Shown here: positions 25,349 to 37,799 of the stretch, one piece after another
Layout: the number at the start of each line of letters is the position of its first letter
Numbering within the stretch: the first letter of the stretch is position 1
NCBI RefSeq assembly: GCF_023278565.1
Contig: NC_064676.1
Span: forward strand, 5,270,001-5,334,000
Reading direction: 5' to 3'
Origin: Colletotrichum lupini
Taxonomy: Eukaryota; Ascomycota; Sordariomycetes; Glomerellales; Glomerellaceae
DNA: 64,000 nucleotides
Position numbers and translations under genes: made by a program
Notes under the pieces: generated by a model
What the model was told of the DNA's origin: nothing
Database searches by the model: none
The model's input: only the letters and a program-made list of their open reading frames with translations

Positions 25349-25380
25349 TGTACTGTCGCCTTGTAGCAGTCGATGGGATA
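25349..25380 (-). repeat. Right arm of the 32-bp perfect inverted repeat (putative MITE end)
   Basis: Exact reverse complement of 17,845-17,876. The 97 bp between the copia target duplication and this arm, plus 12 bp on the left side, form the interior of the putative MITE, which has no coding potential. Confidence 0.65.
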
Positions 25381-26921
25381 GCGCCACTCTTGTGACGGAA
25401 CACAGAGAACAACTTTTTGAGGGGGAAACGTGTCTCTATTGCTGGACTTTCAGTAAAGTACCTCGCGCTCTGGGAAAGGTTGACTTGTAGACCGCTGACA
25501 CTGCCTCAGTCGTGGAGCTCGCGGCTCCTACTGAGAGCTTGCCGTCAATCTTGGTGCCCTATTGGAATCCCGGTATCAAAGTGTGGCGGATGAGAGATAC
25601 CTTGAACCAGGCTGGAAAGAATTTTGGACTCAGTCTCGTTTTCGGCTCATGTGGCCCGAAAACTTAGCCGTTTCTGGGTATTGAATGACGAGGTTCAACC
25701 ATAGAGCTTGATCCTTGATCCAAGTCGAATTTGTGTCCCACGTGAACTCCTAGAGCCGCTTGAACTCAACTTCTGACTGTAGCAAAACTTTGGCCCTAGA
25801 CTTCTTCGTTTATGTCGCTGATGTGTTGCTGTTGTGCGCTTGGAACGTCACTTGATGCATTTCCAGAGTATCGTAAATCGTATCGAAGTTTGCTAAGGCC
25901 TTCGCCAAGATAACGGGGGACATGGAATCTCGGGGGCACCGCCGAGGCGGCGACTGTGGGAGAGGCTACTGTTGGCCTGTACCGTGCCGTTGTGCTTCAT
26001 TGGTTGAAGAGTCAGCGCTTTCCTGAGAACAGCTTGGGGCCAGTTTAAAGAGCTGGGTGGGAGGAGCATACGTCTCTCCGCTAGTGCTCTTGGATGCGTA
26101 TCTATTTGCAGGCCTTGTGTAAACGGAAAGGAAATAGAGAAGGGCCCAGGGACTGGGTGAACATGGGGGAGATGTGAAACTGGTATGGGGAGGGGGAGGG
26201 GACTGGGGCAGGGCGGGGGGGCGTGTGTGGGAAAGAGAAACGGATCCGCTTTAGCTAGCTTTTCGGATAAGAGATTGGGAAAATGGTGAGAGGAACGACG
26301 CAGCAGGTCTTCTACGGGATTCTTTCAAACGTGGAACAGCAACTGAGGAGAGCATCAGCATCCAATCACTTCGTCGCCCTGACTTGCGTTCGATCTCGCA
26401 TGGCTAGGGTGAGGGACAAGCGTTCAATCAACGTATGAAAGTGGTCCATCTCACACCGTACGGAGTTAGTACGTAGGTATCAGAGCATACTGATTTTGGT
26501 ACCTTGGTACAAAGCCCAGCAGGCAGCTAAAGCCAACAGCCTGCTGACCTCTCGATAAGGTAAATAGGGGAAGAGTTGCCATTTGGCACCCACATTCCCA
26601 ACGGAACCGGCGCGCCGAACGATGTTTCAATTTTTAAAACTGAGCTGCAACTTACCTGACCTAAGCTAGTGATTTCGCCCAACTTTTCCTTGTGCGACTG
26701 TCTACTATCTACCCTTCCGCACCCCTTCATCCAGCGCCTTTATGAGCGGTCCCTACTTGGACCCCGTACGATTCGAAGGCAGTCGACCGTTGCGCCCACA
26801 ACTAACGCTCATATTCTCAATTCCATCCCATGGCATAAGATAGCAGCTTCAAAAAACAACATTGCCGCAACGTTAGTAAAGACGCTCGTTCAGAACCATT
26901 ATTAAATCCCTGGTCTTGAGA
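25381..26921. other. Normal-GC island between copia copies 2 and 3, no recognised gene
   Basis: No protein family recognised on either strand. It contains a G-rich tract at 26,187-26,221 with several runs of four or more G. Small open stretches at 26,527-26,730 (minus) and 26,669-26,905 (plus) overlap each other and look like chance. Confidence 0.5.
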
Positions 26922-26926
26922 CATAG

Positions 26927-27128
26927 TATTAGTATCCCTATTATAGGGTAGTTAGTTCGAACCGTAGTTAACGAAGAGATTAATTAAACTATATAAATAT
27001 CTACGTAAGTATAAAAAGGAGGTTCTAATTATAAGTTAGGCTAGTTATAATAATCGTAAATAGGGCCCCTAATTAGCCCCTATATAATTAGCTATATACT
27101 ATAATTAAATTAGACTTCTAATTTAATA
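26927..27128 (-). repeat. 3' LTR of copia copy 3
   Basis: 202 bp. It is the right-hand LTR in element orientation and more strongly RIP-mutated than its partner, for example in the 27,090-27,115 stretch where the partner keeps GCGCAGTCGGC. Confidence 0.9.
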
Positions 27129-30100
27129 CTAACTTTCTCTTTTTTTTATTAATTTAATTACTATAATTAAAAATATAATTTAACCTCGGGCCCGTTTACT
27201 AAGTCATCTCTTTTTCTCCTTTTTCTCTACTTTATTTATATAACCTATCCCTCTATTCGTATAATAACTTTTTTATTACTTACGAATTACTTTAATCCCT
27301 TATTTAGTACTATTTTTATAAAAGCGTTTACGAAGTTATTTTTATTATTAATCTAACGGATTTTAAATATCTTACGGTTTTTATATAATTATTTAAGTAC
27401 TATAATATTAATTATAAACCTCTTTTTTTTTTATTCTTAATTTAATAAAGTATTTATATAGTAAGTAAGAATTAGTATAAATAACCGTTAGAATAAGTAA
27501 AAAGCTAATTCAATCAGTAATCTTTTTTAGCGTTATTAAAATTATATAAGAGAGGTTAACGCTATTAACTATATTATAAACCTCTAATACTAATATACTT
27601 CTTATTACTTACTTACTTTTAGTTAATAAGTAATAAATTATATTATTATATATAGTAAATTTGCTCTTATTTATACTCTTATTAACTAGGATAATAATAT
27701 ACTTTAATTACGAAATAAGGTCGTTATTATTTATAAATAACTTATTAATAAAGACGTAGAGCTTATTAATTATAAAGTCGATTAAGTAATAAACGAGACC
27801 TCGATTAAGATTTATTTATTATTACTTAAGCCGCTTATTAAGTACTTCGATATTTCGTTTAGTTAGATCTATAGCTTATACTACTTTAATATAATTAAAA
27901 ATTACCTCGGGTTAATAAATACTTATATTATATACCCTTCGCACGAGCTTAGCTTTATATTACTTCTTAATATTAATTATATTTAGATTAATAAAATTAA
28001 TTTTCTCGCTCTACCCTTTTTATTTAAAAAACGACGGTTTCCCCTTTAATTATAAAAATCCCGCTATTAAATACTAGGGGGGTATTTATTATAAGGACCT
28101 TTTTTAACTTTAGTACGAAGCCCGCTTTTTAGAGCTCTTTATTTTCTTTTTTTATAAAGTTAATATTAAATAGGCTTAATATATTATTAGTTTATATTCT
28201 AACGATCTTAAATTAATCGCTTTTATACTCCGCGATTAGTAAGTACGGGTCGTATATAAAAGTAATTATTAATAATTAATTAATATAAAAATCGTAATAA
28301 GTAGCTTATTAATAAGTACCCGATTTTATAAGCTTATATAATAGCTTAAGTACTTTAATAATCGTACTTTTTAAATACTTACTAGCTATTTCTTTTAGTA
28401 AATAGGCTAGGATTCTTTTTATAAGCCCTATAGCCGATTAGGTATAGGCCTAGGTAATATTACGGCTCTAAATTTTATATCCCTTCTTCTATAGCGATAC
28501 TATTAGTACTATTATTAATCGTTAACTGTAGCGCTATATAATAAGTAATTATATAAGTAGTATTGCTTTTTTAAGGTCGCTATACCCCTAAATTACGTAT
28601 TTAAACTTCTTATATAGCTAGGGTATTCCTTTTTCTTTAATTTTATAAACTATTTATAATTTAAATATATAGAGGTTTATATATTTTTTTAGGTTATATA
28701 AAATAAATTAATAAACCCCTCGATTATAAAGAATATTTATTTCGATAAGATCTAATCCCTTATACGGCTTTTTAATAATTATAATTATACTTTTTTTACG
28801 TAGTTTAATTACTAGCTCGAAATCGGCTTTCTCTTTTATTATATAAAAAGTATTAATTACCTCGTTATTAATAATAAATTACCGCGTTATAGCTTGCCGT
28901 TATGGTTTTTTACGACGTCTTATTAGTAATATTAATACCTTTTTAGTAATTTCCTCTTCCTCGTCGTTTATTAATACTACTATAATAATTTCGTTAAGGA
29001 TAATTTTTTATACTTTTACTACGGGTTATATAGTTTCCCTTAGCTCTTTTTTTTCTTATAAGTTAGAAATTATCTCGTTAGGATTTATATAATACGGTCT
29101 AACTATTATAATTAATACTTCGAGTAGCTAGTTACGATCTCTTATAATTATATAAGAGCGCTTATTAATAGAAATTAACTTATATAGCCTAGCTTATTAT
29201 TAAGTAATTTCGCGCTATACTTATATATCCGAATTTAGTAATATATTTAAATTATTCCTTATATCGGGCCTATTACGTATAGTAATTACTTCGTTAATTT
29301 ACTTTTTTATACTTACTTTACGTAGTACTTATATTATTTTTTTAACTACTCGGGCTCGTTAGCTTACGCTTAGTAATAGTAATAAAGCTAAAGTCGTTCT
29401 TAAATATATTCTAAATATTAATAATATTAATATAAGTCCATTAGGCCCTATAGTATCGTTATAATATTTAAGTACTATCTAAAGGCATTCGTTATTAATA
29501 AAATCCGGATTTTCTTTTTTAATAATTCTAAACGCCCTTTTTAATTATTAATATACCCTTTTTACTTTTCTAATACTATAGTGCGCTTTAATAAATACGA
29601 CTTTTAGCTATATACTATAAGCCGTCGTATTATCCCTAAATTCTACTAACTTAAAGCTAGTACTAGCGTCGGTTCTAATACTATTTAGCGGTCCCTAGTA
29701 TATATCGATCTAGCTTTTTCGTAGGGCTACTTATATTATCTTTATTTATAAATCCCGGAGGAATTGCCCTATTTAAAAGGATATAGTTATATTAATTATA
29801 TATAGTACTAGCTGACTATTTAAATAGAAAATATTAATACGGATTTCCTAATTAAAGTTAAGCTTATTACGCAATTTAAACTTAAATTTACGTAGGCTTT
29901 GCGTATTTATTTAATATTAGTAATATACTTTTATTAACTACTCTAGCGCCCCTATTTTAATATTATTATTACCTAATTACTTTAAGAGGTTATATAGCCT
30001 CGTAACTAACGGGTACCCAAATCTTTAGTATAGTTTTCTAAGCTTATTTTTTATTAAATAATTAATTAACTTCGTATTATTAATAAGCTTTATAAACGTA

Positions 30101-33100
30101 TACCCCTATCGTCGTTCGATTATTTTAAAATACTTATTACTAAAGATTCTATTCCTCGTATTATCGAATATAATACCTAGTTAATTTATATTTTTTAAAT
30201 ATAAGAGAAATAGGGTATTAATAAGTAAAATATAAAAAGTTATCGTTCTAAAGTACGTCTTTACTTTTACTATACTTAGGGTAATAATTTCCTTACCTAG
30301 GCTAAAACTAATCTTTATAATACCCGCTATTAATATATTAAGTATTATTAGCGCGATCTTTTATAGCGCTTAGAATTACTTTTCTTTTTTAGTTAACTAT
30401 TATAATACCTTAGTATTTAGGATAATCCTATAAAAATCGTTTAGGCTATACCTTTTACTTATATAAAATACTTATATAAGCTTAGTATTTAAGGGATCTA
30501 AGTAGTATAAAAAGGACCCCTCTAACTACTTTTAAATTTACTTAGTACTATATTCTTTTTTTTAAATATTGAGAGAAATAGCGTCTTCTCCTTAATCGTT
30601 AAGAAAATAGGCTTTAGTTTTATTAAATTTACTCTTTTAGCTACCTCTATATTCGTTATTTAAGGGACCTTCCCTTATTATTTATATTTAAAAGCCTACT
30701 TATTAAGAGCTTTTACTACTTTTTATTTATTTAGCTTTATATATTCTTTAAAAACTAATAGGGTAAAAAAAGAGTAGTTAATATCGTCGATTTCGTTATA
30801 ATCTAATTCGTTAGTATAAGAGGTAAGATCTTCTTTATTTTCTAAATTTCTTATAAGAAGTATATACTTTAAATTACTATTTTAGTTACTATTACTAGGT
30901 TTTATACCCCTAGATCTACCTTTATATATAATAAAAAATTAGTTAAACTAACGAGGGCTAGTTTTATTATTTATTACCCTTAACTTTTTATACTATTCAT
31001 ACGATTTAATACGCTCTTTTTTAGAATAGTTATTTAACTAATATCTATCCTTTTTATAAATATAATATTACCTCTTTTATTACTTTATTTATAAGTTAAA
31101 TCTCTATTTATTTAATAAATCTAGGCCTCCTTATTAATAATTACCGTATTTAGCCTCTTTTCTTTTTTTATTATATATTCGATCGACTTAATATTATTAA
31201 TAAGGGCCGTCGTATACTTAGAAATAAGTTTAGTATAGTATTCTTATTTTAATATTAAAACTAAATCTTAGCTTTAAATAAAGCGTCTCGTAATTTTTAA
31301 GTACTTAGTATAGGGTTATTTTTATTTTTAATATATACTAAACTATAATATAAAAATATCCGACTTTCCGTTTATTTATCCCCTTATTTAGCTAAGTTTT
31401 TACTAACTTATCGATTCGATTAATAAGCTCTTTAAGGATCTCTACTTACGATTTACCCTCTATTATTTTAATTATAAATATAAAAGAAATCGCTCGTAGC
31501 TTAAATAAGAGCTCTAAGTTCTTATTATAAGTCTTAAAGCGGCTTTAGATTACGTTAATTATATTAAAAAAAGTCGTTTTGATTAAAATTACGCACCGCT
31601 TTATAATAATAATTAGAGGCTTTACTTATAAATACGATATTAATTACTAAATAGTACTGATATTCCCTAATTCCGACTTTTTTATAATAATTATAAAACA
31701 TCGTTAGGGGTTTTTACAAGACCTTATACTTCCCCCCAAAATATAATTTCTTTTTTAAAAAGATCTTTTTAAAGTTTATAAATTACTTTATATTTATTAC
31801 TAGATTTTTAGTATCTATATACGATCCCTATGTTACTACGTATTATTAATAACTTCGGGTCGTTTATTTCTTTTTTTATTAACTAATTAGTGCCGAATTT
31901 CGTATTAATAATAGTAACGAATTATAAATCAAAATAGGCAGAATTATTAATTATCGTACTTTTAGTACTATATTTTACCCCGGTATATCCTTTTATAATA
32001 ACAGATTTCTATTAATAATTATAAAAAAAAATCTAAGTCGTTTACCCTTTTTTTAAATTTATTAAAGCGACTATACGCTCTATTAACCTATACTTAGTTT
32101 TATAATACGAATTCCTCTTTTATAATTATTATTATTAGTATTTTATATAGCTCTTACGATTATAATTACGTTAGTAATACCCCTTGCTTATAAAAGAATT
32201 TATTAACTATTTTTATAATTCCTAGGCTTATATTTACGAACTATTTATTTAGTTAGTAACTAAAGTCGTTTATAAGTTTATAAAATAGGGGTTACTCCTA
32301 TAGCCCCTTTTTCTTATAAACCTTAGTTAAATAGATTAATATTACGTTAATTTACTTATTATTAAGCTAATTTATAATTCTATATATTTACGTCCCTTAA
32401 TAATCTAAGTTAATATTTATTTATTTATAAAAGATTAGGATTCTATTTAGGATCGGGTTTCGTCCTCTTTTTTTTTATTTTAACTCGCTAAGGGTCGTAC
32501 TCTAACTTATACTTATATTAATAATTACTAGCGTATTTAATTTTTATAGGGATATATTTAATCCGTATATTAGTCGTAATAAATCCGTACTTTTATTACT
32601 TAACGAATTTATTAAACTTTAAGAGATTCCCGCTTCTTCTTACCGTTTTATTATTATTCTCGTTTTTATTATTTTTAATAATTATTATTACTTTTTTAGA
32701 TCGCTAGCTATCGTACTTACTAAGATCCTCCTTTTTATTTAATATAAAAAAGTAAATTTTAATAGTTCTTTTTAATAATAGTAGCGGTAGACGTTTATAT
32801 TATTATAAAAAATATAATAATTAGTTTTAGGATCTTTATTAGTTACTAATTTTCGCTATCTTATATAGTTCTAGCTTCTTAAGCCTCGTATTCTTTATAA
32901 TTTTTAAATAACTTCTTTCCTTAACCTACCTCTTTTAAAATAATATTCTATAAAAATAGTTAAAAATAAATACTAAGTAGCTTATATAAGAGCTATATAA
33001 GCTATTAAAAACTATATAGGCCGTTAAGTATAGTTAATAAAGTTAAGCCCTTTTTTTTATAAAATCGTAAATTTTAAAAACTTATTAAAAATACCTATTT

Positions 33101-34138
33101 ATTACTTATATATAATAGGGTTAAATACTTTAAAAATCTTATTTTTTATAGCCTCTTAATACCCTATTTTATATTTTTTAAATAGTTTTTTTTATAACTT
33201 AATTATAATTAAGTAATTATCGCTTATTAATAATCCCTTTTATTACTTAGTTAATCTTTTAAAATTAATAATCTCGCGCCGGGAGTTAATATAAAAAGAA
33301 GCCCTTTAGTGGCTTTTTAAAGGATTTTTTTCTTTTCCTCTTAAATCTTCGTTTTTTTAGCTTTTTTTTAAGCTAATAATAACTTAAGTAAGAGGTCGTA
33401 AAACTATTTTAAAATAGCTACTTTTTTTTTAAGTTAATCTCCGAGATCCGTAATACTCTTAACTCGATATTATTAAAACCTTTAAATCCCCTCTTTTTTT
33501 ATTAAACCGTCTCTTATATTATATTTTTAAATAATACTTAGAGAGTAGTTAAGGGAGCTATAAAGAGGTTATTTAAATTATAAGCTTAAGGTCGTACTTA
33601 TAAAATCCTTATAATAATAAACTTTTTTATATATTATAAATCTCTTAGCTTAATAACTTTTATAAGGTTATTTTTATTACTAAATAAGAATATTTATATT
33701 TAAAAATCCTTTTTTTTAATCGCGCGGTACTCTTTTATATTATATTATTAAGCTTATTCGTTATGCTAATTAATTAAGTAAGTAGTTATTACGTAAATAT
33801 TTTTTTTTATTAATTTAATTAGTTAATTTCTAATTACGGGCCGGCTATAAAAAAGTTATTTAATAAAAAAGCTACTCGGGGTAATAGTAAAAGGCTAGTT
33901 ACTTAAGTAGTTCCGTTAATTAACGTATTTTAATATAATAAACGTCGACCTTTCGTAAGTAATAAAGGGCTATAATTACTTAATTCCGTATAGTATTTAA
34001 AAATCGCCTCTTTTTTTATTTATTTTTATAAGGTTAATTAGTATAAATCTCCTATCCCGTACGGTATTAAAAGGTCGTTTTTTTTACGTAATAAAATACC
34101 TTATTAATTTATAATAATAGAATTTAATTATTAATTAA

Positions 34139-34340
34139 TATTAATATCCCTATTATAAAATAGTTAGTTCGAACCGTAGTTAACGAAGAGATTAATTAAA
34201 CTATATAAATATCTATATAAGTATAAAAAGGAGGTTCTAACTATAGGTTAGGCTAGCTACGATAATTATAAATAAGGCCCCTAATTGGCCCCTGCGCAGT
34301 CGGCTATATGCCGCGGTCGAATTAGACTTCTAATCCGACA
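34139..34340 (-). repeat. 5' LTR of copia copy 3
   Basis: 202 bp, ending CCGACA next to the TATAG duplication. Its outer ~80 bp keep near-original GC, as in copy 1, so mutation was weaker at the element edge. Confidence 0.9.
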
Positions 34341-34345
34341 TATAG

Positions 34346-35139
34346 AATAGCGTCTTAGTCACTTACCCAAATAAGCATGCACCACAAGTCAGTGACGAGT
34401 ATTCTGGCATCTGAAAACCTACGCTTTCTTATTTTCTGCATGGCTCTAGGGTGGCAGAATTGTGGTCGCAAGCTCTTGAGGTGCTGTTTATTCCTCTAGA
34501 GAGAACTCTGATGATCTGGCCAACTGGTACGAAGAAAGTATAACATTTAAGTGTCTTTCCTCTTGGGAAGCCCAAAAGACTTATGTAACGGCAATCGATT
34601 GACATGTTCAGTTGGTGCAAACGGGCTGTCAACTCTTGCATTGCCGTGTGTTCTCCTTTAACAAAGTGAAGTAAACGTTGGGTGTATCGCGTAAAATCAT
34701 GCAAACTTCTTCTTCGCCAACTCGAACCTTCCTGATGGAAACATTCAGGCCGTTAAAACATGCCGGAGTAAAGAAAGGTTGTCAATGCATGCTATCCTTG
34801 GGAGTTGAATTTCATAGCCATCTCACATCGAATCAAGAAGCGATGGAATTTTTGTAATGTAGTGGGCAAGAATGGATATGACCTTGAAGACCCACGAGTT
34901 AACCTTTGGTGCTTCAAAGTAACGCAAGTGAAGTGCTTCACGGTTAATGATAGGGATGGTGAAATTGACAGATGGGCCAGATCCATGGCTCACAAACATA
35001 CGGGTCATTGGCCTGGGTATTGTCGTATAACTCGCCCCTTTCTCAACAACTGTAACAAGAGGAAATAAGCTGAGAGGTTAATTCAAGTCCAAAGAAGTGA
35101 GATGAAATATACAGAGCAAAGCCAAAAAAAAAAATGGCT
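34346..35139. other. Intergenic region between copia copy 3 and the hydrolase gene
   Basis: About 0.8 kb without a supported gene. It covers the 3' flank of the hydrolase gene. An A-run at 35,123-35,134 lies just beyond that gene's stop codon; on the gene strand it reads as a T-rich 3' flank. Confidence 0.5.
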
Positions 35140-36194
35140 TCAAATATTTTCGACCAAATCCGCCAACACTTCCTTTCTCCGATTGAAGAAGATACTAGCA
35201 TGTGTTTCGTCTTCGATTCTGAGGCTAGCACTGCTTCCCAGCCGCTTCGCAATTTGTATTCCGTGATTCATGGGGACAAACGTGTCATGTTTACCATACC
35301 AGAGCCGTATAGGCAAATCAGACCAAATGTCCTCGATACGGAATCCAAACTCCGTGCCAATCAGGTGACCATCATTGGTTACGCCATCAATCCCCTGAGC
35401 GTAGTACTGTCGACTTGCCATGACCATTCGCCACACAATCTCTCTGTCCGTCCAGATCCCGGTTTCTTGTTTAGGAAAAGTTGCTTTCTTCTTTTCCGCA
35501 TCCTGGAGTTGTCGTTCGAGTCGTTCTTCGTCCGAGAGATGAAAGCGCCCTTGCTGATGGAAGAACCATCCGGCGATTCGAGGGACGTAGCGCCACCCGT
35601 AGTTGAAACCGACCCAGTGGAACCATCCGGCTCCGCTCATACCGATGTCGGGCGGCCCGATACCGCAGACGATGGATACGCATTTGAGCTTCTCGCGAGG
35701 CATTGAGGTCGCACAGGCTAAGGCGTAGGGACCGCCTCCAGACACGCCCTATCAAATGTCAGCAACAGAGTCACAGTACGAGCGGTTTACAAACATACCA
35801 GAACCCCATATTCCTTCAGCTTCAAATGCGTCGCAAGGTGTTCCAAGTCTTTGGCGTGGTCGAGTAATGTTCGTCCGGGTTGAGGAGTGCTGAGTCCCAT
35901 TCCCGGACGATCTGTTGCAATGATTCGAGCTCCTACATCCAAGGCTGCTTCGTGAAGGTGGCCAGCTTCGATGCGCGAGCCTGGGAGGCCATGACAGTAG
36001 AGGATCGGTTTACCCGTCGCGAGTCCAAACTGCGAATACCCGAGTTTTCGTCCATCTGGCAGCGTGAAGGTGTCAGAGGTATCGGGCTCTGGAACCAATC
36101 TCGTAGCCAAAGGCGGAGGTGACAATTCCGCTGTAATCGCCCCTGTGTTGCTGTTCCCAAACAGCAATGACTTGATGTATGATATTGACATCAT
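35140..36194 (-). CDS. Alpha/beta-hydrolase fold protein, two exons
   Basis: A predicted 334-residue alpha/beta hydrolase, substrate unknown, probably cytosolic since no signal peptide is seen. Exon 1 is 36,194-35,799 and exon 2 is 35,748-35,140. The 50-bp intron begins GTATG and ends GATAG, and both exons join in frame. The full fold is visible. The oxyanion-hole motif is CHGLPGSR (His68-Gly69), the nucleophile elbow GVSGGGPY has Ser135 right at the exon junction, the acid is Asp287 in YGKHD, and the catalytic histidine is His315 in DETHAS. Length and motif order match intact members of the family (proline iminopeptidase/epoxide-hydrolase-like), so it is likely functional. The start could be either of two adjacent ATG codons. 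It is the first intact gene right of the transposon block, 0.8 kb from copia copy 3. Confidence 0.92.
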
Positions 36195-36949
36195 GGCGGA
36201 TGCATGTGTAAAGCGCTAGCGCCTCGAAGGTCCTCCAACTATGCACACTGCGGATGGGGCTTGTATTTATGTAATTTTTGTCCAAGATCATAGTGCTTAT
36301 GTCGGTCCGGAAGGATGCGGCGTTGGCATGAAGATCGCGAATGATTTGGTCGCATCGGGCTAGACTCCCGAAAGTGCCCGACGTCGCGCACGGGGCTCAG
36401 ATATTGGTCGTTCAACTTCGGGTAGTACATTGCCCCGTCGTTGTAAGCACACGTGAGCTCGTGAGTCACCAGCTAATCTGCGGAAGGTTTTTCGTCTGGA
36501 GACCATTCTCCCTCGTTGGGTTTGGGAAAATGAGAAGCTCTAGACGGTGGACTAGGGTTCCATGCAACGCATGGTGGAACTTGAATGGTGATGGGGTGGT
36601 GGGTATCGAGCCCCACTGATCCCATCCAAGGATACCATAAACTAATTTAGAGTTTACTGAACTAGTACGGGTCCCTGTTGAGCCAAATTTGACAACGTCC
36701 TTGTCCCTGTAGATTGTCCTTCATATTCCAGATATCCCAGGCGGCTAAGCTAGGAAAAGATAGGAAGTGTACTTACAAAGGAACTATGGAGGATGCTTCT
36801 CAAGAAGTCCATGTCCATCACGTAGCAAGGTTTTTCAGGGTGATAGCACAGGGTAGGTTATTATTACCTAGTCCTTGTCCTCAATTGTAGCAAACAAGCC
36901 ACTGGGGGCAAACCTGTCGCACTACAAGCTCTACCTATAGTCTATGAAT
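36195..36949. other. Intergenic region upstream of the hydrolase gene
   Basis: About 0.75 kb. It presumably holds the hydrolase promoter at its left edge. Nothing else is recognised. Confidence 0.45.
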
Positions 36950-37241
36950 CTAGTCATGCTTTGAAAATTGGCACCCGAGTCCCAAAAGATCTGCTTGTAG
37001 AAGAGTGCAGCTGCCTTCCTCAGCCGTGATAGTATCCAGAATGCCGTGCAACTGCGTCGACAATTCTTCTATCTCCTTGGTAATTCTCTCTTGACGCGCT
37101 CCGGGACTCTCAAGGATACTCGTACGCATTAGTGACATGTCTCTCATAGCATCGCTCCCATTTCCTTGGTTGAAGAAGGACTCTACTCTAGATAGTGCTT
37201 CCATCTTCCTTTTCCGTATTCGATCCCGTCGTTTGTGAGCC
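36950..37241 (-). CDS. Possible last exon of an unidentified basic/coiled-coil protein
   Basis: On the minus strand a 3' splice site (AATATTAG at 37,248-37,241) is followed by an open stretch ending at 36,950. The encoded segment opens with a strongly basic run (RAHKRRDRIRKRK), then has a predicted helical, heptad-like part (RITKEIEELSTQLHGIL). The basic-then-helical layout resembles nuclear DNA-binding or NLS-coiled-coil proteins, but I do not recognise the family. Upstream, minus-strand stretches at 37,183-37,440 and 37,482-37,799 could hold further exons, with GTAAG donors near 37,352 and 37,774, but I could not build one consistent model. It may be a real gene with several introns or a decayed one. 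Confidence 0.3.
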
Positions 37242-37799
37242 CTAATATTGACACGTTCATCAGTATTAGCGCTGTATGAAGGCTCAGGTAGAATATGTTG
37301 TACTTGGGAGCCAAGCTTGTGGATGCAAATGAGCACATGAGGTAAGTCTTACCTCTGAATACTACGCTCCTCCATCGATATGATGGATGGCAGAAATTCT
37401 CGAAAGTTCTTTCTACAACCATACAATCTGGATGCTGCAATGGGATCTCGGAAGCGCTTACAGAGTAAAAGCTGGGAGTAGCTAAAACGGGAGTGTCGCG
37501 TGGAAGTTGAGGAGACCATCACGCTTGTGGCGGAGGGGATACCGGCTTTTTGGGGGAAACGTAGGAAGTAGCCTTGGCTCCTGGAAAAGAACTATCGAAC
37601 AGTCAGTAAGATCGAGGGACATGGAGAGCCAGAGACTCTCATCAAGAAACAGTGGCCGCTGGAAGTATTTGTCGCTAGGCCTCAATCTGAGCCTCGATTC
37701 TGGGCCAAAATAGGTAAACCAGTGTAGCCTTACCGGGCAAATTAGTAGAAATTCGTTGCGTGAAACAGTCTTACCCTTGATCGGCAAGAAACGAGTCAT

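Larger units (their letters stand above)
26927..34340 (-). mobile_element. RIP-degraded Ty1/copia retrotransposon, long-LTR family, copy 3 (complete)
   Basis: A complete 7,414-bp copy in reverse orientation. It has two 202-bp LTRs and target duplications CATAG (26,922-26,926) and TATAG (34,341-34,345), which differ by one C/T transition. It aligns with the reverse complement of copy 2 throughout, including the pol relics (RNase H near 27,430-27,900, reverse transcriptase near 28,000-28,800). It carries at least as many RIP mutations as copy 2, and no open stretch of note survives. Confidence 0.93.
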
